From NCBI GenBank assembly GCA_026261815.1, contig JAMPIT010000484.1, forward strand, positions 13,428,501 to 13,492,500: a stretch of DNA of 64,000 bases, written 5' to 3'. Of this stretch, positions 55,601-64,000 are shown one piece after another. The number at the start of each line of letters is the position of its first letter. Positions within the stretch are counted from its first letter, which is position 1. The stretch comes from Monarcha castaneiventris obscurior (Eukaryota; Chordata; Aves; Passeriformes; Monarchidae). The translations under genes and the position numbers were made by a program. A model generated the notes under the pieces. It did not search any database. It had not been told where the DNA came from and was given only the letters and a program-made list of their open reading frames with translations.

Positions 55601-58080
55601 TAAGATTTAGTCATTCACTAGCACAGTTCAGAACTTTAAAAGATACTAATTTTTTAGCACTGTTATTGGAAACAGGCATAATGCAATAAATGGAATCTAT
55701 ATTTTTTTTGTGGAATGTGAAGATAAGAGGGTTTCTATTTCAATCCATTTCAGAAATATTAACTAGGAAAAGAAATATTCATTCAGGACCGTTCATTCAC
55801 CACTTGCCAGCAAGATAAATAACCTTCAGTATTCATCCCTGCATTAAAGAAACAGCTTGTAATTTATCTCTAGCACTGACAAAGGGCAGCAGGGTACATT
55901 CACTCACTATTAGCAAATCTCAGGCAGATTTCTGATTCAAGATTAATGCATGGGATAATAGCATTTGCATAAACTGGAGCTGTATAAAAGAGGTCTAATT
56001 CACAATGTTTCACAGGTATTGGAAGTGAACTATGCTCACGTTTGCCCAAAGGTTCAAGTTCAGTGAATTTCAGATTTCAAGAGGAATGTTCCATAGGTGG
56101 AGAGTCCCTGAGCTTGTAAAACCGTAGGCATGAAGTCCAGAATAAACACAGCAAGAATGTTAACTGAGGTCTGAGAACACATCTGAATTACAGTAACTTT
56201 GATCCAGTTCAAGTCCTCTATGTATTTTTCACAGCTCCAGTATTCAATAACAGTAATGGAATGTAACATGGGTTAAGAAACCAAAAATGAAAAAGAAAGA
56301 AAACAGAGCATTAAAATAAAATGTGAGGCATCGGGAAAACAAGAATAAATGAGCAAATTCAAAGCTCTCAAGAAAAAAAAAGTATTTGTAATTAATAGGT
56401 TGTCTCTATTTTAGGATCAAAAGTATCACACACTCATCAATTAATTCCCTTTATTTTTAATTAATTATACTTACAATTAATGTTACTATTAATAGTAATT
56501 AATATTTATTGACTCTTGTGCCATTCAATTGGCATTAATATCTTCATGTTTACTTTTAATTTATACCATAAATGTTCAGCAGATATTTTCTTGCCATTGA
56601 GAGGAGCTGTGAAACTTACCAGATTCACCAGAGGAGCTATGATATTTGTTTGAATCCTATCAACAGTGTGTTTTGTCATTACGAGAAAGTCTGGAATCTC
56701 TAACTCAGCAGTGTTCATGCTATTACTGAATTTCTACATATGGTTATATGGTTCCTGCTGGTGTCCAGCTGAAGACTTTAAACTGTTAGCGGGATTTTTT
56801 TTCATTAACAATAAAGTAGTGAACAAATGCCTTAGCACTGCTTCAAATTATTTCCCAAACTGGATTCACAAAGCAGAAATTATTGCAACACATGTTTGAG
56901 GTACTGGAGTCAACCTTGTAATTCAATGGGTATCTGTAACAGGCATAATAACAAAAGTCTCACTGTCTAAATAGTGTAATATTTACAAGGTGATTCCAAA
57001 TTAAATCAAAAGATCATAATGTACAAATTAAATTCATTAACTTTATCTTCTACTGCAGTAGAGGTATAAATGGGAAAAAAAATCTGTTAATTACTTACTT
57101 CATCATCACAACTTATAGCACATCTGCCATCGAGAGATGCACACTAAAAATGATAAATAAATAAAAAGCTTTCAGTCCTCATTTAATGATTAAAAAATAA
57201 AACATTTTATAAATTCGCATGAGCAAACTTTTAAAGGAGTTGGCATTGATTACATCTTTACCTAAATTATTTCTAAAATTGACTAGCAAATTTTTGAATC
57301 GTTCACCAAACATGTTCTCCTCCTCTCTGCAGAGAAAGGGTTCATTCTCACTGTAACAATTTCAGCTGATTTTCACCACAGTCTCCTCCATACTCTGGAA
57401 TCTCTGAGACCATTCATGGATGGGAGGTGATTCTCCAATACAGGTGGGGTCAGGGTTTATTCTCTGTAACAGCACAGCTCCAATCGATTCTCACACTAGG
57501 GGTGGCATCTCTTAATCTTTAGAAAGTACCTGATTATCCTCTTCAGTGAGTACGAGTTCTATCCCTGAATAGTTTATGTTGTTTATTGAAGACTGTGAGT
57601 GCCAGCCGTGACTCAGTAATGTGATTTTGTTAATTAATCTATGTGATCCCACAGTTGCTGAATGTTAGAGAGAAAACCTGAGTGAAAAGTCATGATTCTG
57701 CTATGACTGGAAACAAATACCATGCTTTTGTTTACTGTTTACACTTTTTATAAGAAAGAAAAACCACATGCCAACAAATTAACTCTTTATGTATTGGGGC
57801 CTAAAATTATTAAACTTTCTAATTTTTTCCAAAAATCAAGCAACGCTTGTTCAGCACTGAATTCTCCTTTTCTGTAATGATGAACCCGGATGTAAAACCA
57901 GAACATGACTTCTGAGACATTCTTTCTTTATGATGGTTTGCTTGTGGCAAGGTTATCACTTCCACAGTTAAAAATCTGTTGTGGATTCAATGACAAAGAA
58001 AACTTCATAGAAATATACCTGTCTGCTTGCAGTCCAAAATTTCCGCTGGAAAAATTCAAGTTTCATCTGGATACCTACAG
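16570..58080 (-). CDS. CACNA2D3: CACNA2D3 C-terminal part: 11 spliced exons, calcium channel alpha2delta-3
   Basis: Joined minus-strand exons: 58080-58019, 57143-57099, 53756-53694, 51144-51074, 42617-42542, 39123-39071, 37565-37510, 34122-34011, 18407-18295, 17591-17509, 16662-16570. They total 827 nt, which is a split codon, 274 full codons and a TGA stop, with compatible phases at every junction. The peptides match the alpha2delta-3 family from recall: [105 protein letters not shown]. Family knowledge: alpha2delta subunits are extracellular, GPI-anchored, cleaved into disulfide-linked alpha2 and delta chains, and raise surface density of CaV1/CaV2 channels. The N-terminal, von Willebrand A and first Cache parts lie beyond base 64000. 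The [17 protein letters not shown] block and the C-terminal tail fit alpha2delta-3 better than alpha2delta-1, -2 or -4; alpha2delta-4 is the nearest alternative. No frameshift or premature stop is seen. Confidence 0.96.
16663..17508 (-). other. CACNA2D3 last intron
   Basis: This 846-nt intron runs from gtaagttt to tttctttag. I see no repeat or additional exon in it. Confidence 0.9.
17509..17591 (-). CDS. CACNA2D3: CACNA2D3 exon ([20 protein letters not shown])
   Basis: This 83-nt exon starts with AT, completing a tyrosine codon across the AT-AC intron, then encodes 27 residues ending SCHGFHPE. The donor is gtaagttt. NES, immediately after the junction, is an N-glycosylation sequon. The [15 protein letters not shown] block separates alpha2delta-3/-4 from alpha2delta-1/-2. 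An in-frame alternative start at 17617 after ctcag is possible (see findings), but it would insert sequence absent from the family as I recall it. Confidence 0.94.
17592..18294 (-). other. U12-dependent AT-AC intron of CACNA2D3 (703 nt)
   Basis: On the minus strand the intron begins ATATCCTTTT, an excellent match to the U12 5' splice-site consensus. Its 3' end has TCCTTAAC (within 17610-17602), a strong match to the minor-spliceosome branch-site consensus. It closes with CATAC, so the terminal dinucleotides are AT and AC. The branch region lies about 11 nt from the splice site, within the short spacing expected for U12 introns, and no polypyrimidine-AG acceptor sits at the expected place. Removing it joins AGG T with AT AAT GAA to give RYNE, as in alpha2delta-3 of other vertebrates. 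An 15-nt A-run (18112-18126) lies inside. Confidence 0.88.
18112..18126. repeat. A-run (15 nt)
   Basis: A simple adenine tract on the plus strand inside the AT-AC intron. Confidence 0.9.
18295..18407 (-). CDS. CACNA2D3: CACNA2D3 exon before a U12-type AT-AC intron
   Basis: This 113-nt exon has the acceptor ttaattttcag. It encodes [18 protein letters not shown], a cysteine pair (ECFCD), then [11 protein letters not shown] and the first base T of a tyrosine codon. I place the 3' boundary at 18295, directly before ATATCCTTT, because only this boundary together with exon start 17591 gives the conserved IRYNESL. A conventional boundary at 18297 (AAG, then gtatat) is two bases shorter and is the competing reading. 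Confidence 0.92.
22784..22824. repeat. TTG/TTTTG simple repeat
   Basis: A run of tttttggttttgttttg is followed by ttg units interrupted once by gtg. It is a low-complexity microsatellite. Confidence 0.85.
32476..32670 (-). mobile_element. CR1 LINE 3'-end fragment, antisense to the plus strand
   Basis: On the plus strand it opens agaatcatacaatggttagg and continues gagggaccttaaagaccatc, then tgccatggcagggacacctt, ccactagaccaggg and ccatccaacctggccttgaa. This is the reverse complement of the avian CR1 3' end, which normally finishes CCATTCTATGATTCT. The first 140 nt are well preserved; beyond about 32620 similarity fades (cacaacttctc ... aacctt). It is 5'-truncated, as most CR1 copies are, and has no coding capacity. 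It lies in the 15.6-kb CACNA2D3 intron in the same orientation as the gene. Confidence 0.92.
34011..34122 (-). CDS. CACNA2D3: CACNA2D3 exon ([20 protein letters not shown])
   Basis: This 112-nt exon has the acceptor gtgtgcctatag and the donor gtaagccc. It completes the split alanine codon with CG, encodes 36 residues containing [14 protein letters not shown] and GNIACDDCF, and ends in AA of a lysine codon. Three cysteines probably join the disulfide network of the delta part. The 15.6-kb intron that follows is the longest complete intron in the window. Confidence 0.97.
34681..34820. repeat. Possible ancient L2/MIR-type repeat
   Basis: The segment contains tatttccatcttaaagattg, ggaaactgaggtacca and ttcaaggtcaagctacagga. 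This follows the order of the shared L2/MIR 3' region: pyrimidine-rich ccattttacag, ggaaactgaggc, then caaggtcacacagc. It is highly diverged. The identification rests on these motif blocks only. Confidence 0.55.
35677..35692. repeat. T-run (16 nt)
   Basis: A simple thymine tract on the plus strand in an intron. Confidence 0.9.
37331..37361. repeat. Tandem repeat of TTTTAGGAAA, three units
   Basis: Two perfect 10-mers are followed by a third with one changed base (tgtttaggaaa). It is a short local duplication in an intron. Confidence 0.85.
37510..37565 (-). CDS. CACNA2D3: CACNA2D3 exon ([18 protein letters not shown])
   Basis: This 56-nt exon has the acceptor taatttctctag and the donor gtaagtgt. 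Its first base completes the leucine codon, 18 residues follow, and its last base G starts an alanine codon. The tryptophan pair and cysteine in LCSWWHSD are diagnostic of the alpha2delta family. Confidence 0.96.
37566..39070 (-). other. CACNA2D3 intron
   Basis: This 1505-nt AT-rich intron has a T-run at 37745-37758. No other element is seen. Confidence 0.85.
39071..39123 (-). CDS. CACNA2D3: CACNA2D3 exon ([17 protein letters not shown])
   Basis: This 53-nt exon has the acceptor gcttctcttcag and the donor gtaagtag. It encodes 17 residues plus TT of a leucine codon finished by the next exon. The mammalian counterpart, as recalled, reads [16 protein letters not shown], so F and A replace L and S here. 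It is too short to appear as an ordinary open frame; it was found by matching the expected peptide between its neighbours. Confidence 0.95.
39124..42541 (-). other. CACNA2D3 intron
   Basis: This 3418-nt AT-rich intron has several short A or T runs, for example near 40440, 41333 and 41570. No repeat family or extra exon is recognised. Confidence 0.85.
42542..42617 (-). CDS. CACNA2D3: CACNA2D3 exon ([20 protein letters not shown])
   Basis: This 76-nt exon has the acceptor ttcttccctgtag and the donor gtaagtac. Its first base completes the split arginine codon and it then encodes 25 residues, ending [14 protein letters not shown] is a hallmark of the alpha2delta-3/-4 group. A 177-residue open frame across this place (42940-42407) is just this exon read through into flanking intron. 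Confidence 0.96.
44640..44725. repeat. TA-rich low-complexity tract
   Basis: Imperfect TA/TATAC units are mixed with gtatgtgtatatgc. It is a decayed microsatellite with potential to form cruciform-like pairings. Confidence 0.75.
47640..47658. repeat. A-run (19 nt)
   Basis: A simple adenine tract on the plus strand in an intron; no retroposed body is recognisable. Confidence 0.9.
49840..49870. repeat. Perfect 13-bp inverted repeat with 5-nt spacer
   Basis: The arms are GTGATTGACAGTG and CACTGTCAATCAC, separated by cccac. Two wobble-type pairs and a further TTCT/AGAA pairing after a small internal loop could extend the stem. The function is unknown. It lies within the 8.5-kb intron. Confidence 0.9.
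51074..51144 (-). CDS. CACNA2D3: CACNA2D3 exon ([18 protein letters not shown])
   Basis: This 71-nt exon has the acceptor ttccccttacag and the donor gtaagaat. It starts in phase 0 and ends after two bases (AG) of an arginine codon completed by the first base of the next exon. It encodes [10 protein letters not shown] followed by [13 protein letters not shown]. The third residue is Y, where I recall D in mammalian alpha2delta-3 (TGDFFGE). Otherwise it is conserved. Confidence 0.95.
51145..53693 (-). other. CACNA2D3 intron
   Basis: This 2549-nt intron contains a short tandem repeat (52879-52910) and a doubtful CR1-like end at about 53160-53225. Nothing else is recognised. Confidence 0.85.
52879..52910. 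repeat. Short tandem repeat, 13-nt unit
   Basis: The unit aagtcactgacac occurs about two and a half times, with one substitution in the first copy. Confidence 0.8.
53694..53756 (-). CDS. CACNA2D3: CACNA2D3 exon with Cache-like core ([17 protein letters not shown])
   Basis: This 63-nt exon has the acceptor ttatttttcag and the donor gtaagtgtaag, with phase 0 at both ends. It begins TIN and ends with YQQ. The [11 protein letters not shown] core is the typical strand-turn-strand of a Cache/PAS-like fold, seen in the C-terminal Cache region of alpha2delta subunits. Mammalian alpha2delta-3 has DYTQ at the exon end as I recall; here it reads DYQQ. Confidence 0.96.
53757..57098 (-). other. CACNA2D3 intron
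   Basis: This 3342-nt intron has a TA microsatellite (53816-53839) about 60 nt upstream of the next exon's acceptor, and a very AT-rich stretch with TTAATTA words around 56440-56510. No further exon is recognised. Confidence 0.85.
53816..53839. repeat. (TA)n microsatellite
   Basis: About nine uninterrupted TA units flanked by more degenerate TA-rich sequence. It lies just upstream, in transcript sense, of the acceptor of the 53756-53694 exon. Confidence 0.9.
57099..57143 (-). CDS. CACNA2D3: CACNA2D3 45-nt cysteine-rich exon
   Basis: This exon of only 45 nt encodes [15 protein letters not shown], with three cysteines in 15 residues. The acceptor is atcatttttag and the donor is gtaagtaa. Both boundaries are phase 0, so skipping it would keep the frame. 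The peptide matches the mammalian alpha2delta-3 segment as I recall it, with conservative changes (K to R, S to A). The cysteines probably form disulfides in the extracellular Cache-like region; this is inference. Confidence 0.95.
57144..58018 (-). other. CACNA2D3 intron
   Basis: This 875-nt intron runs from donor gtatat to acceptor atcatttttag. No repeat is recognised. Confidence 0.9.
58019..58080 (-). CDS. CACNA2D3: CACNA2D3 exon ([20 protein letters not shown])
   Basis: This 62-nt exon is preceded by the acceptor tttgtctttcccag and followed by the donor gtatat. It starts with the last two bases (CT) of a codon split with the upstream exon and ends in phase 0. It encodes 20 full residues, the conserved stretch between the two Cache-like regions of alpha2delta-3. 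The preceding exon was not found up to base 64000, so the intron upstream is longer than 5.9 kb. The donor GTATAT is weaker than the GTAAGT donors of most other exons here. Confidence 0.95.
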
Positions 58081-58090
58081 CTGGGAAAGA

Positions 58091-58113
58091 CAAATATAAA
58101 TAAATAAATAAAC
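58091..58113. repeat. (AAAT)n tract
   Basis: A short run of aaataaataaataaa directly upstream, in transcript sense, of the acceptor of the 58080-58019 exon. Confidence 0.85.
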
Positions 58114-59730
58114 CCAGCACATTTAATTCCTTCAAAATGATTCTTTAAAATTAGGCAGAAAGAAAACATTTCATAATGAAAAGAGAAAATTAAGCCCTAA
58201 AATAAAAAACCACAACTAACCAAATTGATGAGACCACACAGTCATATTTTAAACCATTTAAACAGAAAGATGCTGCTTGTATAAAGCACAAGGTGAACAT
58301 ATTTATGTTCACACCAATCTCATTTATGTTTTCCTGGTACCAATAAAACAGCTGTAGGGAACCCTCACAATGTGTTTTCTGCTGAAACCCATGAAGATTT
58401 GCTGAAACAACATGAAAATGTTGGTTAACATTTCAAGTGATGATTGTTTTGAGGTCATTTAATCCATAAATTATCAGTGGAACACAAGAAGCATTAAAAA
58501 TGTATTTGAAAAAATTGAAGGTAAGAGTATTATGGGTAATTCTGTTACAGGAAAATATCTGGCAAATATTACTGGGTATATTTTTTTTTAAAATTATGTT
58601 AATGATAATGGATTGCAATTTAAAAAAATAATTATTAAAGATATTACTGGTTTAAATTATATATTTCTCATAATCTCAGGTGGGATTATGTTTTTCCAAA
58701 TATCAGTGAACCTTTCTTCCAGCCTAGTCTGATGTTCCTATCACGGTTTCTATTGAAGAGCAACATAATGCACTGAGGTTTGTAGAAGATCTAAAAAGAG
58801 TTGATTTTTCTGGTTTCATCTGCCTAAACTGAGAGAATTCAAAAAAAGCTTCAAAAGTCTGAAGATCTAACTCCTAGCAAAATCATGGGTTTTTTTTAAA
58901 AAAATAGCCTCAAAACAAAAAGTTGTTTTGGAAAACTGAATAAAATTTCATTTATTCATTCCAGCTCTAGGGTCTACAGCAGGAATCGTTTAAAAACATA
59001 TTTTCATTTAGATTATTGGTACTTGCTTTTGCAAATGCACACACACTGATGTCATGCACATATTTTATTTTGTGTTAGCAGATAGAGAAAAGTATGTGAA
59101 ATGCAATCTGTAATGAACTGATACAACGAGATGTGAAATTACATAAGGAATTTTCTTAATAGAGCAGGCTATAAATATTTTTCTGCTATCTTTAACTTAT
59201 GAATTTTTTGCTTAAAGAAGTAAGAAGAGAAATCCAGTTTTCCTTTTGAATGAACACCGGAGGAGACTCTCTCCAGATACATTTTATTATCTAGGAATTA
59301 ATATTATGGTCCATAAGAAAATGCTCTCTGACAGCCATGCAGAACAAGTTTGCTCCATCTATTGCTTGCCTTTGGGTTCATTCCTAGCACATCCTACCTG
59401 CTTTTTCTGAAATGCAGGCAAAGCACACACACACTTTCAGGAACTTTCCCCAGGGAAACCACACCACTTCTGGATGCTGTGTCAGCATGGCAAAGGTCAA
59501 TCTCGTGTGCTTGTAACAAGCAGAGATGTGTGGACTGTACTCAGATATTGTTCATTTAAGGTCCTGGTAAGGTCAGACCTTTGGGATTCACACTGTTACA
59601 GACACCAGCACCCAGAAAACTGCTGTTCTTGGAAACTGTTAGTGGAAGTTAATGAAAGTATCATAAACATTAATTAAAGAGTTAAAACTCTAGTTCTCGC
59701 CTAACGAAATTATATGTATATACAAATTTG

Positions 59731-59796
59731 AGCAGGATTTTGGACTGGATGAGCTCAGGAGATTCCTCCCACTCTAAATTATCTTGTGATTCTGAT
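59731..59796 (+). mobile_element. CR1 LINE 3'-end remnant
   Basis: The plus strand reads ggattttggactggatgagc, then ggagattcctcccactctaa and ends cttgtgattctgat. This follows the CR1 3' end order: GGACTAGATGATCT, CCTTCCAACCT, then the terminal ATTCTGTGATTCT repeats. It is short and diverged. Confidence 0.8.
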
Positions 59797-60275
59797 TTAA
59801 GTGTAAATGTCTTCTGGAAAAGCAGTAACTTTACAGCTCAGAACCTTACTTACTTAAGGACAAAGAAAGTCCATATGCACTGAAAGTTTTCTGTGTCCTG
59901 TAGAAAACCTACCACACATCAGAATCTGAATCAGTAACAAGATAATGACAGCAAAGATCAACTGCAAAAGATTCCATGTTCACTGAGTCACAATGGAATG
60001 CTGCAGCATAACAACACTTGAAATGCTGGGATTAATTTCTGTGAAATGCAGAGCATCCCTGTTCATGAGGATGAGAAGAGGCAGCTGCAGGTTTGGTTTC
60101 AGAGTACCAGCTCTAAGATTTTGATGCTTTCTTGGACAGACTATGAGGGAAAATAAAAGACAGTGAGGAATATTTGGCTTCCTCCCACTTGAGCAGATTC
60201 CACAATTTCAGCAATGATGTAATTTGTGCAGAAACTGAAGGTCCAGGCATTATCAATTCAGTTACTGCCTACCTC

Positions 60276-60311
60276 TAAAAAACAAAAGAAAACCAAACCA
60301 AACCAAAAACT
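60276..60311. repeat. A-rich AAACC tract
   Basis: A low-complexity stretch with three aaacc units after an A-rich lead. Confidence 0.75.
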
Positions 60312-60506
60312 AACTTTGCAAAGAGCTGTATCTTTGATCTGCCACTGATAAATGGCAAAACAGAAACAATCTGCTCTGGTCAAGGCAATACAACATTACA
60401 GCAGCAACATTTTAACATATTCCCATTGTGAAGTAATTCCTCAATTAGAGTTTTGAAATCCTTTTACTCGGGATTAAATAATGAACTACTACATGATGTC
60501 AACTAC

Positions 60507-60586
60507 AGGATGGCTGGACTTGATTTACAGTTGGGCTCAGTGATTTAAAGGGTCTCTTCCCATCTAAACGATTCCATGATCTGTAC
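60507..60586 (+). mobile_element. CR1 LINE 3'-end remnant
   Basis: The segment contains ggatggctggacttgattta, then tgatttaaagggtctcttcc and catctaaacgattccatgat. This matches the sense CR1 3' end (GGTTGGACTTGATGATCTTAAAGG..., AACGATTCTATGATTCTGT) with a small internal insertion of about 14 nt. Confidence 0.82.
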
Positions 60587-63500
60587 CTGTGCTTGCAGGA
60601 TAGGAGAGAATACATCTCAAATATGGTGAAGGCAATTTTAGAATGAGGCAGGTTTTTTGAGAGGTCTGTCTTAATATGAGATTTTAATCTCACAGTTTTG
60701 TCCTATTTACACATTGTTCCTTGCAGAATTCCTCCATGTCACAGAATGAGTAGCTTCTAAATATTCTGTATTCTACATAATGTATTCATAAATGAAAATT
60801 ACTAATAGTTCCTAAAATTCAGCTAAAAATTATTTGAATGCCTCTAGGTTTGAAAGAATTAAGAGTGTTAATGTATAGGAAAATAATTTTCTTTTCAACC
60901 CCTCATGTGATACCAAAGCACTTTTGTGGGTTTTTTCCTCCTGAGATTTTCAAGAACTTTGTGACTAGAAGATGGCATTTTTTTTTGTCTGGTCATTTAA
61001 TGCCATAAGAGCTATTCAAATACACTTCAAAAGGTTTTAGAGCCAATATATTCTCCTGAGGAATCCTTAATCCTTCAGCACTTGAGAGCTTCAGAATAAA
61101 ATATCTGTGCTCCAAGCCACCCAATATTTAAATCTATGTTTTACAAACTGGCTACATGTGGGGGGAAAAGGAAACAGGAGAACTTCAAAATTATATCTCC
61201 CATGTCAGTTTAGCCTTCTGGGTGTAACAGCTACCACAGAGGTTTAGATTAAAAAGCTGTAATTGCACTGCAATTTTTCTACTGAAATTGTTTGGGAAGG
61301 TACCCAGGTAACTGCCACAAATAACAAAAACTCTAACTGAGCTTTGTGTGGAACATATATTTCAAAGTATAAAGTATTCTTCCACATTTCTAGGCTTGGT
61401 TCAACCGAAATGGCCAAAGGATAAAAATTGTTTTTCTTCAGCCAGGAAAAAATGAGTTTGGTGTCCACTGCTGCCTTTTCTCGAATGTCACAGAGGAGGG
61501 TGGGCTGGAGCTGCAGGAGGGCAGAGGAGGGCAGGCAGGAGAAGAATTGATGGGAACTGATGGAGGGGTACTTTGTGTTACGTACCACAAAATGTGTCAT
61601 TTCTAACAAATATTGCAAATCCAATTTTTATTTTAATCACACTGGCAAATTTACTTAGGTGATTCAAATAAACACCTTTAATTCTGCCTATGGAAAACAG
61701 TTATTAACTCCCTTAGATTTCTTCCCTCTCTTTAACAAAGTGGCTGCTATTTTTGCAGTGCAGACCCTATGATATAACAGATGGTTGAGAACGACAAAGT
61801 TAAACTCTTGGCTCAATGATAATTATTGTTAAATAAGTAATTTCCTTATGCATTGATTCCATGGCTGAAGGTAATATTTTACTCTCTCAGTGGGTTGCTT
61901 TCAGGATGGAAGTACTGGGCAGTGCTCAAATGCTACAGGGCTCAGGGCTGCTTAGTATCAAGGCAAACATGAAGGAAAACAAATAACTACTCAGAATAGA
62001 TCAGGATTGCTTGTGTTCATTTCAATCTCCATGGTTAAGTAAATAGACAGAAAGATAAGGAAATCCTTCCTCTGCAAATTACTTCTGTGCAAAGAATTAG
62101 AATCCTTCTCTAAGTAAAAAGAAAAATTTCCTACTTAAAATAAGAGAGGAAAATAGATTAGACTGATTTATTTCAGGCAAGAGAGAAGCTGAGTCTCCCT
62201 ATAAACCTGACAAATGGATTCCAAATACACAATTACAGAAAAAAGTAGCAAAAGCTAAAGGGATTTCCATTCCCTGAAATACGTATACACTATTATACTG
62301 TATATAATAAACACTAGATCAACAAGGTTACAAAAATATCTTAAGGTTTCCATTCCTTTTCCCACAGAACACAGTAGAGATTAAGACCCTTTCTCATACA
62401 AAAAGATGCTTAAAATCTTGAGCAAATTTTGGCCTTCTATTTCCGATGGAATTATCTTAAATGAGGTTTAACTTGGCTCCAAAATAAGAAATCTTGGATA
62501 CAGACTTGTAGCAGGATTATTTTTCAATCTGTATCACCTCTGTGTATTGAGCTCAGACTCTTTAAGATGCTCTTCTTTCTTCCTACCAATATTAACTCTG
62601 ATTTATCATCTTTGAAAATATCTAATAACTACATGCTATCCAGAGCACACTCTAATAATTTAAAAAAAGTTGATTGCACTTCTATTTATACTCAAAATCT
62701 GTTTCAGTTCAAAATCTGTCTTCAGTGTTTAGCTCAGGCAAAGGAGACGCTGACTCTCTACCCCAGTGCACAATCCTGAGAAGTAAACACCAAAACTGTA
62801 AAGAACAGCCAGTACAGATAATTAAAAGACTCTAAAGATGATAAAAAACTTATAAAAATATGTTTTATATAGAATAATTAAAAATAAAATCTAGATATTT
62901 TTCTTCCCTCAATTCCAAGAAGTCTTAGCTAACAGATTAGAGGTATTCCAACAGGAACTGACAATAATATGTTTCTGTAATAAGTACCAAAGTTATGCTC
63001 CAGTATCACCCAACATAGCTGTACTCCCAGTGACAGCCATTCTCAAATCTCATGAAGGATGTATAAAAATGTGAACAGGCACTTGTGAATTGGGCACTTC
63101 CCAGACTGCTTCTAACCCCTGGTTCAGTTTGCTTGCACAGTAAAATGCAGCCTCACCTTTCCAAACTTCACACTTCATTCAGTTTCCTTCTCACTGATCT
63201 TTCCCCTTTTATCTATACCATGCTCTTCCCACCCCTGCTTGTTGTTTTCAGTTCTTCTCTTCAAAGAGAAGATCTTCAGAATTACATTATAACATGACAA
63301 AATTATTAATTTTATTACCTGGAATGACTGACCCTGATGGAAACATCCAAAAAAAACCCCAATTATCCTAACTGCTTAAGTGTGGCTATTTTTTAATATA
63401 CTGAAAATACAAGCTTATGCTTGAAAGCATCAGGCAGCCTCAATCCTGGGTGGTGATAGCAGCCATCCTCATCATGAACTGTTATTGGTAGCCTACAGTA

Positions 63501-64000
63501 AAAGAGCAAAATTGACAAAAAGATGGGACAAACGATTGCGCAGTTATGCACTTCCTTCTGTTTTTCTTATGTTAAAGCATAATTCCTACCCCAGCAAAAG
63601 TAAGGTACCTGTTATGCATCTTGATAAGATGTTATTATTTTTCAGGAACTGTCCTCTGCAATGTGTTGTCTTGTTGAGTTGTGGTTTTCTTACAGTGCAT
63701 TATTTAACTCAGGGAAAATTTCTAATGTTCTTACAACTTTCTTTGTTTTCCTGACATGGAGCCTTCTTGCTTAACTCCACAATATGTCTATTGCGTACTT
63801 AATTACTCTTAAATGATGTTAATACTTTACAAATATTTTATTATTAAATCCTTTGAAATCCATGTAAATGTGCACCTACCTTTTCCACCTCAGTTTGAGC
63901 TACAGAGCCTGACATAATTTCAAATACAAAATATATCAAAGTGCAAACTATCACCTAGTTTTGGATTCTAAACAATAAGCAGGAAAAAGATTTTGTATTA

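Larger units (their letters stand above)
58081..64000 (-). other. Part of an upstream CACNA2D3 intron, continues past the window
   Basis: I searched for the expected preceding exon (the segment before VGIQMK) and did not find it. The stretch holds an ATAA/AAAT tract beginning at 58091, two CR1 fragments (59731-59796 and 60507-60586) and an AAACC-rich tract (60276-60311). No other gene is recognised. Confidence 0.8.

Noticed and set aside
63872..63947. Possible minus-strand exon ending GAGGTGGAAAAG before gtaggt
   Set aside because: The donor looks acceptable, but the upstream tract is poor in pyrimidines and the peptide does not fit the alpha2delta-3 segment expected before VGIQMK.
1..64000. 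Bacterial-type features (operons, ribosome binding sites, CRISPR arrays, tRNA or rRNA genes)
   Set aside because: The window is vertebrate nuclear DNA; no direct-repeat array, tRNA-like B box or rRNA sequence was recognised.

Overview
This is a vertebrate, almost certainly avian, nuclear window. It is AT-rich, contains no bacterial-style gene packing, and carries degraded CR1 LINE 3' ends of the type common in birds (about 32476-32670, 59731-59796 and 60507-60586). The coding sequence I can support is short minus-strand exons separated by introns. Almost all the long open frames in the window are chance or are exons read through into introns.

The one gene I recognise is the 3' part of CACNA2D3, the alpha2delta-3 auxiliary subunit of voltage-gated calcium channels, on the minus strand. 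Eleven exons, read from high to low coordinates, join without a frameshift into 274 complete codons plus a stop: 58080-58019, 57143-57099, 53756-53694, 51144-51074, 42617-42542, 39123-39071, 37565-37510, 34122-34011, 18407-18295, 17591-17509 and 16662-16570. The 5' end of the gene lies beyond base 64000. The protein part encoded here is the C-terminal extracellular region, with a Cache-like segment, 14 cysteines and an N-glycosylation sequon, followed by a GPI-anchor signal tail. A short 3'UTR runs to about 16255, with an AATAAA signal at 16275-16270.

The most notable feature is the intron at 18294-17592. It fits a U12-dependent AT-AC intron: it starts ATATCCTTT, carries a TCCTTAAC branch site and ends in AC 11 bases beyond the branch region. 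Only this splice restores the conserved IRYNESL reading. A conventional GT-AG alternative using nearly the same donor is also in frame. It would replace one tyrosine with nine residues, so it is a likely annotation trap or a dual-splicing site.

Layout: 1 to about 16250 is downstream intergenic DNA with no supportable gene; 16255-58080 holds the CACNA2D3 exons and introns; 58081-64000 is part of an upstream intron. The rest is low-complexity tracts, old repeats, one strong 13-bp inverted repeat (49840-49870), and AT-rich sequence in which I see nothing definite.
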